A stretch of 64,000 bases of DNA from Bacillota bacterium (GTDB lineage Bacteria; Bacillota; Clostridia; Lachnospirales; Lachnospiraceae): NCBI GenBank assembly GCA_030526045.1, contig JAUNDN010000004.1, positions 29,015 to 93,014 of the forward strand, written 5' to 3'. The notes beneath the pieces are model-generated. The model had not been told where the DNA came from. It made no database searches and saw only the letters and a program-made list of their open reading frames with translations. The position numbers were made by a program, and so were the translations under genes. Positions 16,078 through 25,064 of this stretch are shown in pieces (the first letter of the stretch is position 1; the number at the start of each line of letters is the position of its first letter).

Positions 16078-17286
16078 TTACTGTATTACCAGTTCTCCCC
16101 ATGTGTCCGAAGGTACAAGAACGATGTAGGTCTTTCCGGTATTCAGTTCTATTTCTTCCCCGGTGGCCTTATTCTTATATACAGTAACTGCAGTTTCATC
16201 CGCCTTGCTCCATGTGATGGGAATTGCCTGTCCGTTTGTCAGATAATAGCCCTCATCACCGCTTCCTACCACATGATAGATGAGATAGCCATTTTCATCA
16301 TACTGGGTAAAGGAACAGCTCTGGATGATAACATTCTTAAAGCCGGTGACGGCATCGCCCTCAAGAGGATCTGTATGTGCTTTTCCATACTCATAATACT
16401 CATACTCACCGGCAGATGCGTTATAAGAAAGCTTGGAGCTGTTATGCGGAAAGGGAAATGCGATTTCTGTTGCCTGCTGCACATCCGCCTCCCCTGATAA
16501 ATCAAGCCCAACCGCCGCAAACTTAAAGTGGGCACCCGGATAATATTCATTATAGGTCTTACTGTATCCGGATTCCTCTATCCTTTGCACCAGACCTTCG
16601 TAGGTCTTTCCCTTGTTCTGGTTGGTATAGCTCTGCGCAGTAATATATTCCGTAAACTCTGTTGCCTTACCGTTGGAAAATCTGGCAAATCCGCCGCTTA
16701 AATTATTCGTGTAGGGCTTTGCGATATATTCATCATTATAAAAGGGACCACCATCATGGCACAAAATCGCATTCCATTCAGCCGCCAGAAGGAAATTGGT
16801 TGGACGGGTACTTCTCACACTGCCAAGCTGCTCTATATTCGCCCAGTCCTTGACAATTACCATGAGTCGGGTAATTCTACCGTTGGCTGTGCTGTTCATC
16901 AGTTCATATACCACATCTGCACTGTTTACGCCATAATGGGGAAGCGCTGTGCTTTCATTATCCACCATAACTGCAATGGGACGCTGATCCTTAAGACTCT
17001 CGTCGATCCACTCATTCGTCAGCTCACTGCGGTACATTCCTTCCCTGATTTCTTCTTCCTGTACTTCTTCCACGTTTTCTTCCGAAGGCTCAGAGGTGGG
17101 AATCGGTTCCCAGCCAAGTCCCATCCCTGTATCCTGTGCTGTATCATCCGTTCCTGAAGCTTCTGTTCCTGTAATCTCTGATGCGATCTTTGTTTCATCA
17201 TCTTTATCACAGCCGGTCATTACAGATGCCGTAAGCAAGGTGCCAAGCAGCATAACTGCAAGTAATTTTTTCCTGATTCTTTTCAT
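16078..17286 (-). CDS. DUF3048 lipoprotein (YerB-like)
   Basis: 402 residues from the ATG at 17286, which follows GAGGAAAG. The N-terminus is a lipoprotein signal: basic KRIRKK, a hydrophobic stretch and lipobox ASVMTGC. An acidic linker follows, then the DUF3048 domain (PIAVMVDNESTALPHYGVNSADVVYEL, IEQLGSVRSTRP, CHDGG) and a C-terminal DUF3048_C domain ending in a conserved LNTGKTYIVLVPS. It is anchored on the outer face of the membrane. Function is unknown; YerB relatives sit in various envelope contexts. A second DUF3048 protein lies at 48823. Confidence 0.85.
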   Translation of the reverse strand: MKRIRKKLLAVMLLGTLLTASVMTGCDKDDETKIASEITGTEASGTDDTAQDTGMGLGWEPIPTSEPSEENVEEVQEEEIREGMYRSELTNEWIDESLKDQRPIAVMVDNESTALPHYGVNSADVVYELMNSTANGRITRLMVIVKDWANIEQLGSVRSTRPTNFLLAAEWNAILCHDGGPFYNDEYIAKPYTNNLSGGFARFSNGKATEFTEYITAQSYTNQNKGKTYEGLVQRIEESGYSKTYNEYYPGAHFKFAAVGLDLSGEADVQQATEIAFPFPHNSSKLSYNASAGEYEYYEYGKAHTDPLEGDAVTGFKNVIIQSCSFTQYDENGYLIYHVVGSGDEGYYLTNGQAIPITWSKADETAVTVYKNKATGEEIELNTGKTYIVLVPSDTWGELVIQ

Positions 17287-17312
17287 TGGTGCTTTCCTCG
17301 ATATCATCATTC

Positions 17313-18671
17313 TTATAAAAATATATACTTACATACAAACAATACCGCCAGCACGTACATAAGTGGTGTAATCTTCTTTGCTTTTCCACACACCAGATTC
17401 AGGATTACGTAGGAGATCACACCGATTGCGATTCCTTCGGAAATGCTGTACATAAGCGGCATGCACAGCAGGCAAAGATAAGCAGGAATTGCTTCTGTAA
17501 GGTCATTGAAATCAATTTCTGTTACGGATGTCATCATCAGAAATCCCACAAAAATTAAAGCCGGGGCTGTTGCAAAGGCCGGAATGGCACAGAAGATCGG
17601 TGCCAGGAAAATGGATAACAGGAACAGGAATCCCGTAACCACGGAAGCAAGACCCGTTCTTGCACCTGCCACCACACCGGCAGAGCTTTCCACAAATGTT
17701 GTAGTGGTGGAGGTGCCAAGCACCGCACCTGCACTTGTGGCAACCGCATCAGCAAGGAGAGCCTGCTTGATTCGCGGAAGCTTTCCGTTTTCATCCAGCA
17801 TGTCAGCTTTGGTAGCAACGCCGATCAGCGTTCCTAGGGTATCAAACATATCTACGAAGAGAAAAGCAAACAGCACCACAATAAAATTGAGAATACTTAC
17901 ATTTGAAAAATCTGCCTTAACCAACTGTCCAAAGGTCAGAGAAAGAGCTGAAAAATCTGTCATTGCAAAAACCGGATAGAGAGAATAAAATCCATTTTCC
18001 ACATCCACTGTATAAAGTCCTGTTGCCTGGCAGATCATACCGAGTATCCAGGTCACAACAATTCCCACTAAAATGGAACCTTTTATCTTTTTGATATATA
18101 AGATTGCTGTGACAAACAAACCGATCAGTGCAAGGATCGCACAGATTCCTTTGGTATGGAACTCACCTGCAAAGTCCACATAGCTTACAAGAGTGGAAGA
18201 ATTACCAACCACAATATGCGCCCCCTGCAGACCGATAAATGCAATAAAAAGGCCGATACCGGCGCTCACTCCCTTTTTCAGGGTAAGCGGAATGGCATTA
18301 AAGATTGCTTCACGCACATTGGTCAGTGACAATACAATAAAGATCAGACCTTCTGCAAAGACTGCCGCCAGAGCCACCTGCCAGGAATAACCCATGGCAC
18401 CGCACACAGTAAAAGCAAAATAAGCATTCAATCCCATGCCCGGTGCCAGAGCAAAGGGATAATTGGCAAGCAGTGCCATCAGCAAAGTTCCTACGAAGGA
18501 TGCAATTGCCGTGGCCAGAAGAACAGCTGTCTTGTCCATTCCTGCAGCGGACAGCATGGTTGGGTTGACAGCCAAAATGTATGCCATGGTCATAAATGTG
18601 GTAATACCACCGATTACTTCTGTTTTAACAGTTGTGTTATTTTCCTTTAGCCGAAACAGTTTCTCTAACAT
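17313..18671 (-). CDS. NCS2-family purine permease (AzgA/PbuG type)
   Basis: 452 residues from the ATG at 18671; AGGAGG lies upstream, and earlier Met codons lie within or before it. About 12-14 hydrophobic helices are visible. Conserved NCS2 motifs are GMGLNAYFAF and FVDMFDTLGTLIGVA. It probably imports hypoxanthine, guanine or adenine with protons. It directly follows apt (31-nt gap), which fits a purine salvage pair: the permease brings in the base and Apt traps it as a nucleotide. I found no purine riboswitch ahead of the pair. Confidence 0.9.
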   Translation of the reverse strand: MLEKLFRLKENNTTVKTEVIGGITTFMTMAYILAVNPTMLSAAGMDKTAVLLATAIASFVGTLLMALLANYPFALAPGMGLNAYFAFTVCGAMGYSWQVALAAVFAEGLIFIVLSLTNVREAIFNAIPLTLKKGVSAGIGLFIAFIGLQGAHIVVGNSSTLVSYVDFAGEFHTKGICAILALIGLFVTAILYIKKIKGSILVGIVVTWILGMICQATGLYTVDVENGFYSLYPVFAMTDFSALSLTFGQLVKADFSNVSILNFIVVLFAFLFVDMFDTLGTLIGVATKADMLDENGKLPRIKQALLADAVATSAGAVLGTSTTTTFVESSAGVVAGARTGLASVVTGFLFLLSIFLAPIFCAIPAFATAPALIFVGFLMMTSVTEIDFNDLTEAIPAYLCLLCMPLMYSISEGIAIGVISYVILNLVCGKAKKITPLMYVLAVLFVCKYIFL

Positions 18672-18702
18672 TTTTCTTGATATCCTCCTCATCATAAGTT
18701 TT

Positions 18703-19227
18703 CTATTTACCTTCATAAGTTATAACGCTGTCTATATCATAGCCCTTCAGACGTTCTCTTCCCCTCAGTCCTGCAAGCTCTAATAAAAAAACAATCTTCA
18801 CAACTTCTCCACCGAGAGCCTCAATCATTCGAATACTGGCTTCAATGGTTCCTCCCGTAGCGATCAGATCGTCAATCAGTACTACTCTGTCCCCGGGCTT
18901 AATTGCATCTTTATGCATTTCAATCGTTGCACTTCCATACTCAAGGTCATAGGTTTCCGAAATGGTCTCACAGGGTAGTTTTCCCTTTTTGCGGATCGGC
19001 ACAAATGCCTTATGAAGTGCATATGCGATGGGCATGCCAAAAATAAAACCTCGCGACTCCGTTCCGGCAACCACATCGAAATCTACGCCATCAAGCTTTT
19101 GTTTCATAGAATCAATCGCCAGCGCAAGTCCGTCCGGATCCTGTAGCACACTTGTCACATCCCGGAATATAATGCCTTTTTCCGGGAAATCCGGAATGCT
19201 TCTTACATATTCTTCCAACCTTTTCAT
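18703..19227 (-). CDS. apt: Adenine phosphoribosyltransferase
   Basis: 174 residues, the normal length. Apt makes AMP from adenine and PRPP. The PRPP-binding motif VVLIDDLIATGGTIEAS is intact, and KGIIFRDVTSVLQDP and AGTESRGFIFG are family signatures. It is cytoplasmic and heads a unit with the downstream purine permease. A TATAAT lies 45-50 nt upstream but its -35 partner is weak. It is separated from rplQ by a terminator at 19315-19344. Confidence 0.96.
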   Translation of the reverse strand: MKRLEEYVRSIPDFPEKGIIFRDVTSVLQDPDGLALAIDSMKQKLDGVDFDVVAGTESRGFIFGMPIAYALHKAFVPIRKKGKLPCETISETYDLEYGSATIEMHKDAIKPGDRVVLIDDLIATGGTIEASIRMIEALGGEVVKIVFLLELAGLRGRERLKGYDIDSVITYEGK

Positions 19228-19314
19228 ATGCAGTATCTCCGTTTCTGATCATATTGTAAATATTGATAATTTCATTATATTGGTTTATTGCCAAAAAAAC
19301 AACCTTCTGAAATT

Positions 19315-19344
19315 GAAAAGAGACTGTTACAAAACAGCCTCTTC
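19315..19344 (-). terminator. Terminator at the end of the ribosomal superoperon
   Basis: An 11-12 bp stem with one G-T pair, AAGAGGCTGTT and AACAGTCTCTT on the minus strand around a short loop, is followed by TTC and AATTTC. It begins 11 nt after the rplQ stop. Confidence 0.75.
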
Positions 19345-19354
19345 TGACATCTTA

Positions 19355-19891
19355 CTATACTAACTCAAGAACTACTTCCATAGCTCCGTCGCCCTTACGC
19401 TGGCCAATCTTGATGATTCTTGTGTAACCACCGTTGCGGCTTGCATACTTAACACCGTACTCGTCAAAAAGCTTGGCAACAAGATCAACTTCCTTGGTGC
19501 CTCTCTTTCTTCCTGCTAACGTCCCCGGAACCTCTGTTACAGGATAAAGAACCTTGAGTATCTGGCGTCTTGCATGTAATCTGGAAGGAAGATCCTTCTT
19601 GATTTCCTTCTCAACGGTTTCAAATTTAGTAACCTTCTTACCGTCAACTACTTCTTTTACTCTCTTTCCGTCTTTGTCCTTTACAGGAACCTTAGCGGAA
19701 ACCTTAACTGTTTCGTAGTTATCCTTTTCCTTTACTGCAAGTGCAATCAGTCCGTCAACGATCTTCTGGACTTCCTTTGCTCTGGCCTGTGTGGTAACGA
19801 TCTTTCCCTTATAAATAAGGCTTGTTACCTGACTTCTGAGTAATGCTTTTCTCTGGTCTGATGTTCTTCCCAGTTTTCTGTATTTTGCCAT
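19355..19891 (-). CDS. rplQ: 50S ribosomal protein L17 with a charged insertion
   Basis: 178 residues from the ATG at 19891 (AAAGGAG 6 nt upstream). Ends are canonical: AKYRKLGRTSDQRKALLRS and GGYTRIIKIGQRKGDGAMEVVLELV. B. subtilis L17 is about 120 residues; the extra length here is mostly a Lys/Asp/Val-rich stretch at about 55-95 (VKDKDGKRVKEVVDGKKV) before LHARRQ. L17 lies near the exit tunnel. It is last in the superoperon, after rpoA. A 154-nt gap with two hairpins precedes it, which could allow separate control. Confidence 0.95.
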   Translation of the reverse strand: MAKYRKLGRTSDQRKALLRSQVTSLIYKGKIVTTQARAKEVQKIVDGLIALAVKEKDNYETVKVSAKVPVKDKDGKRVKEVVDGKKVTKFETVEKEIKKDLPSRLHARRQILKVLYPVTEVPGTLAGRKRGTKEVDLVAKLFDEYGVKYASRNGGYTRIIKIGQRKGDGAMEVVLELV

Positions 19892-19929
19892 TTTCGGCTC
19901 CTTTCTCAACGGGACTAATGCCCTTCATG

Positions 19930-20030
19930 GTACATCCGGCAACGCTCTTTGGCCTTACTTGCCGAACGCAGTTATTCTCCATTTATGAGAACGCGGCGTG
20001 CGCACTTTGGTCTTACCGCGCCGTGCTTCA
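19930..20030 (-). promoter_or_regulatory. Tandem hairpins with a repeated loop motif ahead of rplQ
   Basis: In the rpoA-rplQ gap two hairpins stand side by side. One has stem 19937-19942 with 19959-19964; the other has 19994-19998 with 20019-20023, extendable to about 9 bp. On the minus strand both loops hold the same motif, GTAAGRCCAAAGWGCG. Two copies of one loop inside different stems suggest a protein-binding site, possibly for L17 or another ribosomal protein. No function is proven. Confidence 0.55.
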
Positions 20031-20045
20031 CAACATGTTAATGCT

Positions 20046-21005
20046 TTAAGCCTCATCACTCGGATTCAGCTGTAATCCTAATTCTTTTAACTTAGCCAAA
20101 ACTTCTTCCAAGGATTTACGACCCAGATTACGAACCTTCATCATATCTTCGGAAGTCTTATTGGTTAATTCTTCAACTGTATTGATACCAGCTCTCTTTA
20201 AGCAGTTATAGGAACGAACTGACAATTCTAACTCGTCAATGCTCATTTCCAATACTTTTTCCTTCTCATCCTCTTCCTTCTCTACCATAACCTCTGCGGT
20301 CTTGGCATTTTCAGACAAATCAATGAAAAGACTTAAATGTTCGCTAAGTACTTTTGCAGCTAAGCTAACCGCTTCATCAGGCACCAGGGTTCCGTTTGTG
20401 TAAACATCCAGTGTCAGCTTGTCAAAATCTGTAATCTGACCAACACGTGTATTTTCAACGGTTACGTTAACCCTCTCCACAGGCGTGTAGATAGAATCGA
20501 TCGCAATAACACCGATTGGTAAATCATCGCTCTTATTCTTATCTGCGCTCACATATCCTCTTCCTCTTGTAATGGTAAGTTCCATATAAAGCTTGGTATT
20601 CTTTCCATTGAGAGTTGCAATTGTAAGATCGGGATTTAAAATTTCAATGTCCTGATCACACTGTATATCGGATGCCTTTACTACTCCATCTCCCTCATAC
20701 TCGATATATGCGGTCTTTGGCTCATTTGTATCACTGTTATTTCTGATAGCAAGGCTCTTGATATTCATGATAATCTCAGTTACATCTTCCTTGACACCCT
20801 CAATGGAACTGAATTCATGAAGTACGCCTTCAATCTTAACCTGGCTCACAGCAGCGCCGGGAAGAGAAGAAAGCATAATTCTTCTGAGTGAATTACCAAG
20901 TGTAATACCATAACCTCTCTCAAGCGGTTCTACGACAAATTTGCCATACTTTTTATCCTCAGAGATTTCTGCCACCTCAATATTTGGTCTTTCAAAATCA
21001 AACAC
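20046..21005 (-). CDS. rpoA: RNA polymerase alpha subunit
   Basis: 319 residues with a GTG start at 21005 behind AAAGGAGG. The N-terminal assembly domain (about 1-230) shows [22 protein letters not shown] and GRGYVSAD. The C-terminal domain (about 245-310) shows the two helix-hairpin-helix elements [20 protein letters not shown] and [12 protein letters not shown], which bind UP-element DNA and activators. The linker is acidic (EKEEDEKEK). It is in the standard alpha-operon position between rpsD and rplQ. Confidence 0.97.
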   Translation of the reverse strand: MFDFERPNIEVAEISEDKKYGKFVVEPLERGYGITLGNSLRRIMLSSLPGAAVSQVKIEGVLHEFSSIEGVKEDVTEIIMNIKSLAIRNNSDTNEPKTAYIEYEGDGVVKASDIQCDQDIEILNPDLTIATLNGKNTKLYMELTITRGRGYVSADKNKSDDLPIGVIAIDSIYTPVERVNVTVENTRVGQITDFDKLTLDVYTNGTLVPDEAVSLAAKVLSEHLSLFIDLSENAKTAEVMVEKEEDEKEKVLEMSIDELELSVRSYNCLKRAGINTVEELTNKTSEDMMKVRNLGRKSLEEVLAKLKELGLQLNPSDEA

Positions 21006-21044
21006 TGCAAATACCCTCCTTTACGAACAATACGATTCGTGGAA

Positions 21045-21638
21045 TTACTTAGAATATAATTCGACGATAAGCATCTCATTTACAGGAACATCAATCATTT
21101 CTCTTGTAGGAAGGTTCTTAACTGTTCCCTTTAATGCTTCCTGATCCACATCAATCCATTCAGGAACCAGTCTTCCTGCAGTTACTTCAAGGATATCTTT
21201 GTATCTCTGTAAGGATTTGGATTTTTCTCTGATTTCAATTACATCGCCGGCTTTCACCAGGTAAGAAGGAATATTCACCTGCTTACCGTTAACCAGTACA
21301 TGCTTATGACCAACGATCTGTCTTGCTTCTCTTCTGGTTCTTGCAAATCCCATTCTGAAAACAACACTGTCCAGTCTGCTCTCAAGCATGGTCATCAGGT
21401 TTTCACCTGTCATGCCTTTCATTCTGTCAGCCTTCTCGTAATAATTTCTGAAGGGTTTCTCAAGTACGCCGTAAATGAACTTTGCTTTCTGCTTTTCTCT
21501 CAGCTGAAGACCATATTCACTTACCTTCTTGCCTGCTCTTGTGTTTGTTCTGTTAGACTTCTTGTCATATCCTAAAAATACAGGATCAAGACCAAGGGAT
21601 CTGCATCTCTTTAATACCGGGGTTTTATTTACTGCCAT
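21045..21638 (-). CDS. rpsD: 30S ribosomal protein S4
   Basis: 197 residues from the ATG at 21638, which has AGGAGG 8 nt upstream; an ATG at 21644 is too close to it. The S4 RNA-binding domain is seen as [33 protein letters not shown]. The N-terminal zinc-binding cysteine set is absent, so it is the zinc-free form. S4 nucleates 30S assembly and is a repressor of its own operon in several bacteria. Here rpsD lies inside the alpha operon between rpsK and rpoA. Confidence 0.96.
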   Translation of the reverse strand: MAVNKTPVLKRCRSLGLDPVFLGYDKKSNRTNTRAGKKVSEYGLQLREKQKAKFIYGVLEKPFRNYYEKADRMKGMTGENLMTMLESRLDSVVFRMGFARTRREARQIVGHKHVLVNGKQVNIPSYLVKAGDVIEIREKSKSLQRYKDILEVTAGRLVPEWIDVDQEALKGTVKNLPTREMIDVPVNEMLIVELYSK

Positions 21639-21711
21639 TTTCATTTCCTCCTAATATTGTTTACAGCGCTTTGCGCCTTCTTCCAACTTATGTTACTACT
21701 ATGCTACTATA

Positions 21712-22110
21712 CTAAACACGGCGACGCTTGGGCGGACGGCATCCGTTATGGGGAACAGGAGTTACGTCTCTGATGCTGGTAACTTCAATTCCGCATGCGG
21801 AAAGAGCACGGATTGCTGCCTCGCGACCTGATCCGGGTCCTTTAACCATAACATCAACTGTCTTTAAACCGTGTACCAGTGCAGCCTTTGCAGCTGTCTC
21901 TGCTGCCATCTGTGCTGCGTACGGAGTAGATTTCCTTGAACCTCTAAATCCAAGACCACCGGCACTTGCCCAGCTAAGAGCATTTCCTTCGCTGTCTGTC
22001 AATGTAACAATTGTATTGTTAAATGAAGACTGGATATGTGCCTGTCCATGTTCAACGTTTTTCTTGACACGTTTCTTTGTCACTTTTTTTGTAACTTTTT
22101 TTGCTGCCAT
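21712..22110 (-). CDS. rpsK: 30S ribosomal protein S11
   Basis: 132 residues. A Lys-rich N-terminus ([19 protein letters not shown]) precedes the conserved core [44 protein letters not shown] and the typical C-terminal [18 protein letters not shown]. It forms part of the platform near the mRNA exit channel. It follows rpsM by 91 nt and precedes rpsD, the usual alpha-operon order. Confidence 0.97.
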   Translation of the reverse strand: MAAKKVTKKVTKKRVKKNVEHGQAHIQSSFNNTIVTLTDSEGNALSWASAGGLGFRGSRKSTPYAAQMAAETAAKAALVHGLKTVDVMVKGPGSGREAAIRALSACGIEVTSIRDVTPVPHNGCRPPKRRRV

Positions 22111-22201
22111 TTAAACTAACCTACTTTCTCATTCATTCAATCATTTTCATGTAACAATAATAATTTTGCAAATTGTCCTCTAAGCGAACCTTCTATATTG
22201 C

Positions 22202-22570
22202 TTACTTCTTCTTATTAGCAACTGTTCTCTTAGGACCTTTTCTGGTTCTTGCATTTGTCTTGGTCTTCTGTCCACGTACAGGGAGACCTTTTCTATGACG
22301 GATACCTCTGTAGCATCCGATTTCCTGAAGTCTCTTGATGTTCATGGCAACTTCTCTACGAAGATCACCTTCCACCATGTAACCAGCGTCAATTACTTCG
22401 CTGATTCTCTTCACTTCATCGTCTGTCAATTCTCTTACACGAGTATCAGGATTAACCTTTGCTGCTTCCAGAATCTTATTGGCACTTGCCCTTCCAATTC
22501 CATAAACATAAGTCAAACCAATTTCAACACGTTTTTCTCTCGGTAAGTCAACACCTGCAATACGAGCCAT
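22202..22570 (-). CDS. rpsM: 30S ribosomal protein S13
   Basis: 122 residues. N-terminus [25 protein letters not shown], an H2TH-like region, and the C-terminal basic tail [23 protein letters not shown], which contacts P-site tRNA and the intersubunit bridge B1a. ATG at 22570 follows GGAGG. It is preceded by a 247-nt non-coding gap after rpmJ that holds strong hairpins. Confidence 0.97.
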   Translation of the reverse strand: MARIAGVDLPREKRVEIGLTYVYGIGRASANKILEAAKVNPDTRVRELTDDEVKRISEVIDAGYMVEGDLRREVAMNIKRLQEIGCYRGIRHRKGLPVRGQKTKTNARTRKGPKRTVANKKK

Positions 22571-22817
22571 TTACGTTTCCTCCATTTTCCTTATGCACAT
22601 CCTGTGTGCTGATACTAATTGATTGGGGCAGTCTTTTTTTGCCCAATCGGATTTCCCGATCTTACGCGAATTTTCACGAATCAAGAAGTAATCACTAAGG
22701 CTCCGTCGTACAATTATATAAATCAGTACAGCTTACCAACAAGCTGCACTGCAGCCGCTTCATACTAATTGGACAAGAACCCTCCTGCTTCTACATAAGT
22801 AGTGCTAACGCAGTGGA
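22571..22817 (-). promoter_or_regulatory. Structured rpmJ-rpsM intergenic region, candidate leader
   Basis: Three strong hairpins stand out. One pairs 22724-22734 with 22741-22751 (11 bp, one G-T pair). A second pairs 22621-22630 with 22640-22648 around an A-rich loop. A third, ATCGG-loop-CCGAT (22646-22660), overlaps the second, so the two are mutually exclusive. In E. coli S4 represses from a leader at this same place; whether this region does so is unknown. No open frame was found here. Confidence 0.45.
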
Positions 22818-22931
22818 TTATCCTTGTCTCTGCTTGTGCTTCGGATTCTCACAGATAACTCTGATACGTCCTTTTCTCTTGATGATTTTGCACTTTTCGC
22901 AAATCGGTTTTACTGATGATCTAACCTTCAT
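22818..22931 (-). CDS. rpmJ: 50S ribosomal protein L36 (zinc type)
   Basis: 37 residues: [20 protein letters not shown] and then [17 protein letters not shown]. The zinc ligands are Cys11, Cys14, Cys27 and His32, so this is the zinc-binding form. It is small and completes the 50S subunit late in assembly. ATG at 22931 follows AAAGGAGGG. It sits in its standard place between infA and rpsM. Confidence 0.95.
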   Translation of the reverse strand: MKVRSSVKPICEKCKIIKRKGRIRVICENPKHKQRQG

Positions 22932-23024
22932 GTTAAACCCTCCTTTCAAAAAAGACCGTTTTACATTATAGCATGGAAAAATCATAAATGCAAGACTATT
23001 CTTGCATCTATTTCACATCTATTT

Positions 23025-23243
23025 TTACTTATCTCGCCAAATGATTCTTCCCTTGCTCAGGTCATAAGGTGACAGTTCCAAAGTAACCTTATCACCGGGA
23101 AGAATACGGATAAAATTCTGTCTCAGCTTTCCGCTGATATGTGCCAGTACCCTGTGTCCATTTTCCAGTTCTACCTGAAACATGGTGTTGGGAAGCTTTT
23201 CTACTACAGTTCCTTCAATTTCAATTACATCTGCTTTAGACAT
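23025..23243 (-). CDS. infA: Translation initiation factor IF-1
   Basis: 72 residues, an S1/OB-fold protein: [42 protein letters not shown] and [20 protein letters not shown]-1 occupies the A site of the 30S subunit and helps select initiator tRNA. Its start codon overlaps the end of the upstream KOW-protein gene by 8 nt, so translation is probably coupled. GAGGTAAC lies just before the ATG at 23243. Confidence 0.97.
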   Translation of the reverse strand: MSKADVIEIEGTVVEKLPNTMFQVELENGHRVLAHISGKLRQNFIRILPGDKVTLELSPYDLSKGRIIWRDK

Positions 23244-23508
23244 GTGTTACCTCCTCATTTTTTCTGATCTTAATGGCTGATTTGATTTCTTCATCATATA
23301 TCTTCTGCTTGTTTTTAAGCTTTTCTGCCAGTGAAATATCTATATCTTTCTTTACCGTCTGTACGTGCTTTTTCTTTTTCTTTTTGGGATTTTCAAGTTT
23401 TCTGATTTTCCCGTCAACAAGACAGACCATGTCAGCCTCTTCGCCAACAATAAGATACATTTGTCCCTTGTCATGTCCCGCCAGAGAAATGGCAAATTCT
23501 CCTATCAT
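23236..23508 (-). CDS. KOW-domain RNA-binding protein (L14e-like)
   Basis: 90 residues. Residues 1-40 form a KOW/SH3-like barrel ([34 protein letters not shown]). A run of lysines (KKKKKK) and a helical charged tail follow. Proteins like this are common between map and infA in Clostridia and resemble the start of archaeal and eukaryotic L14e. A role on the ribosome or in its assembly is inferred from position and the KOW fold. It lies 33 nt after map and overlaps infA. Confidence 0.8.
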   Translation of the reverse strand: MIGEFAISLAGHDKGQMYLIVGEEADMVCLVDGKIRKLENPKKKKKKHVQTVKKDIDISLAEKLKNKQKIYDEEIKSAIKIRKNEEVTHV

Positions 23509-23541
23509 TCCGTTTCCTGCCTTTCTGCGAAAGCATACTTG

Positions 23542-24300
23542 TCACCTTACAGGCAAAGTAAGAATCTCAGGCTCTCCCTGCGTGATCAGCACCGTATTTT
23601 CATAATGTGCTGAAAGGGATCCGTCTGCCGTAACCACTGTCCAGTCGTCATCAAGCCACACAACCTCATATGTTCCCATGTTAATCATCGGTTCAATTGC
23701 AAGTGTCATGCCTGCCCTGAGCTTGATTCCCCTTTTCCACTGTCTGAAATTGGGAATCTGCGGGTCCTCATGAAGGCTGGTTCCGATTCCGTGACCTACC
23801 AGATCTCTTACCACACCATATCCGAACCTTTTACAATATGCATCAATGGCATTTGAGATGTCGTACAGATGACATCCTTCCTTTGCATATTTGATTCCTT
23901 CAAAGAAGCTCTGCCTTGTGACCTCGATCAGCTGCGCCGCTTCTTCACTGACCTTTCCTACCGGATAGGTTCTTGCCGCATCAGAATGGTAACCTTTATA
24001 GATAAGTCCGGCGTCCAGACTGACAATATCCCCTTCTGCCAGGATTCTGTCCCGGGAAGGGATTCCATGAACCACCTCATCATTTACAGAAACACAGATA
24101 GAAGCCGGATAGCCATTATAATGAAGAAAATTAGGTACACATCCATAGCTGCGTATCAGCTTTTCACCAAGGGCATCGATTTCCCCGGTAGATATACCGG
24201 GTTTTATCGCCTCTCCCAGTTTTGCATGAACTTCTGCAAGAATTTTGCAGGATTCACGCATCAACTCAATTTCACGTTCCGATTTAATTGATACAGCCAT
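23542..24300 (-). CDS. map: Type I methionine aminopeptidase
   Basis: 252 residues. The five metal ligands are in place: two Asp in SLDAGLIYKGYHSDAART, His in VGHGIGTSLHEDP, Glu in LAIEPMINMG and Glu in LSAHYENTVLI. It removes the initiator Met from new proteins in the cytoplasm, next to the exit tunnel. There is no N-terminal zinc finger extension. It sits 15 nt after adk in the usual secY-adk-map order. Confidence 0.97.
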   Translation of the reverse strand: MAVSIKSEREIELMRESCKILAEVHAKLGEAIKPGISTGEIDALGEKLIRSYGCVPNFLHYNGYPASICVSVNDEVVHGIPSRDRILAEGDIVSLDAGLIYKGYHSDAARTYPVGKVSEEAAQLIEVTRQSFFEGIKYAKEGCHLYDISNAIDAYCKRFGYGVVRDLVGHGIGTSLHEDPQIPNFRQWKRGIKLRAGMTLAIEPMINMGTYEVVWLDDDWTVVTADGSLSAHYENTVLITQGEPEILTLPVR

Positions 24301-24315
24301 TCAAAGACCTGCCTT

Positions 24316-24957
24316 CTATCCCAGAATTGCAACAATTGCCGCAAATACATCCTTCATATCTACAGTGCCGTCTACACTTCTTAAAATGCCCTTAGCCTCA
24401 TAGAAATCAATCAGCGGTTGTGTCTGCTTGTGATAAACATCCAGACGATTCTTTACTGTTTCAGGCTTATCATCATCACGCAAAACCAGTTCCTTACCGC
24501 AGACATCACAAATCCCCTCCTGCTTCGGCGGGATATGTTCGATATGATAAGTAGCTCCACAGCTTAAGCAGGCACGTCTGCCTCCCATTCTTCTGATAAT
24601 ATTCTCATCCGGGACATCTACATTGATTGCAAAGTCAATTTTGTCGCCGATTTCGGTAAGCGCTTTATCAAGAACCTCTGCCTGGGGAATAGTTCTCGGG
24701 AAACCATCAAGGACATAACCGTTTTGGCAGTCTTCCTTAGCCACTCTGTCAAGCAGAATCTTAACCGTCAGTTCGTCAGGCACAAGAAGTCCCTGATCCA
24801 TATATTTTTTCGCTTCCATTCCCAGCTGTGTGCCGTTCTTGATATTGGCTCTGAAAATGTCGCCTGTTGAAACATGCGGAACACCGTACTTTTCTGCAAT
24901 CATCTTTGCCTGTGTGCCTTTTCCGGCACCGGGTGCACCTAACATAATAATCTTCAT
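24316..24957 (-). CDS. adk: Adenylate kinase (zinc LID form)
   Basis: 213 residues from the ATG at 24957 (AGAGGAA upstream; a TTG at 24963 is the alternative). P-loop GAPGAGKGT (7-15), DGFPRT and the long LID. The LID carries CLSCG and CDVCG, a four-cysteine zinc site typical of Gram-positive enzymes. It interconverts ATP+AMP and 2 ADP. Encoded between secY and map within the spc operon. Confidence 0.97.
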   Translation of the reverse strand: MKIIMLGAPGAGKGTQAKMIAEKYGVPHVSTGDIFRANIKNGTQLGMEAKKYMDQGLLVPDELTVKILLDRVAKEDCQNGYVLDGFPRTIPQAEVLDKALTEIGDKIDFAINVDVPDENIIRRMGGRRACLSCGATYHIEHIPPKQEGICDVCGKELVLRDDDKPETVKNRLDVYHKQTQPLIDFYEAKGILRSVDGTVDMKDVFAAIVAILG

Positions 24958-25064
24958 AATCAATTTCCTCTTTCCTAACGTAATATAGAGGCAAAGGAAA
25001 AGGCAAAGCCCTAAGACTCCGCTTTCCTTTTACCTCTAATATATTTTAGTGAACAAACAATTCT

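Noticed and set aside
19228-19314. Purine riboswitch ahead of apt and the permease
   Set aside because: There is no three-helix purine aptamer signature in the 87 nt upstream of apt.
23370-23400. Programmed frameshift at the A-run in the KOW gene
   Set aside because: The lysine codon run simply encodes a basic tail and the downstream frame is intact, so no shift is needed.
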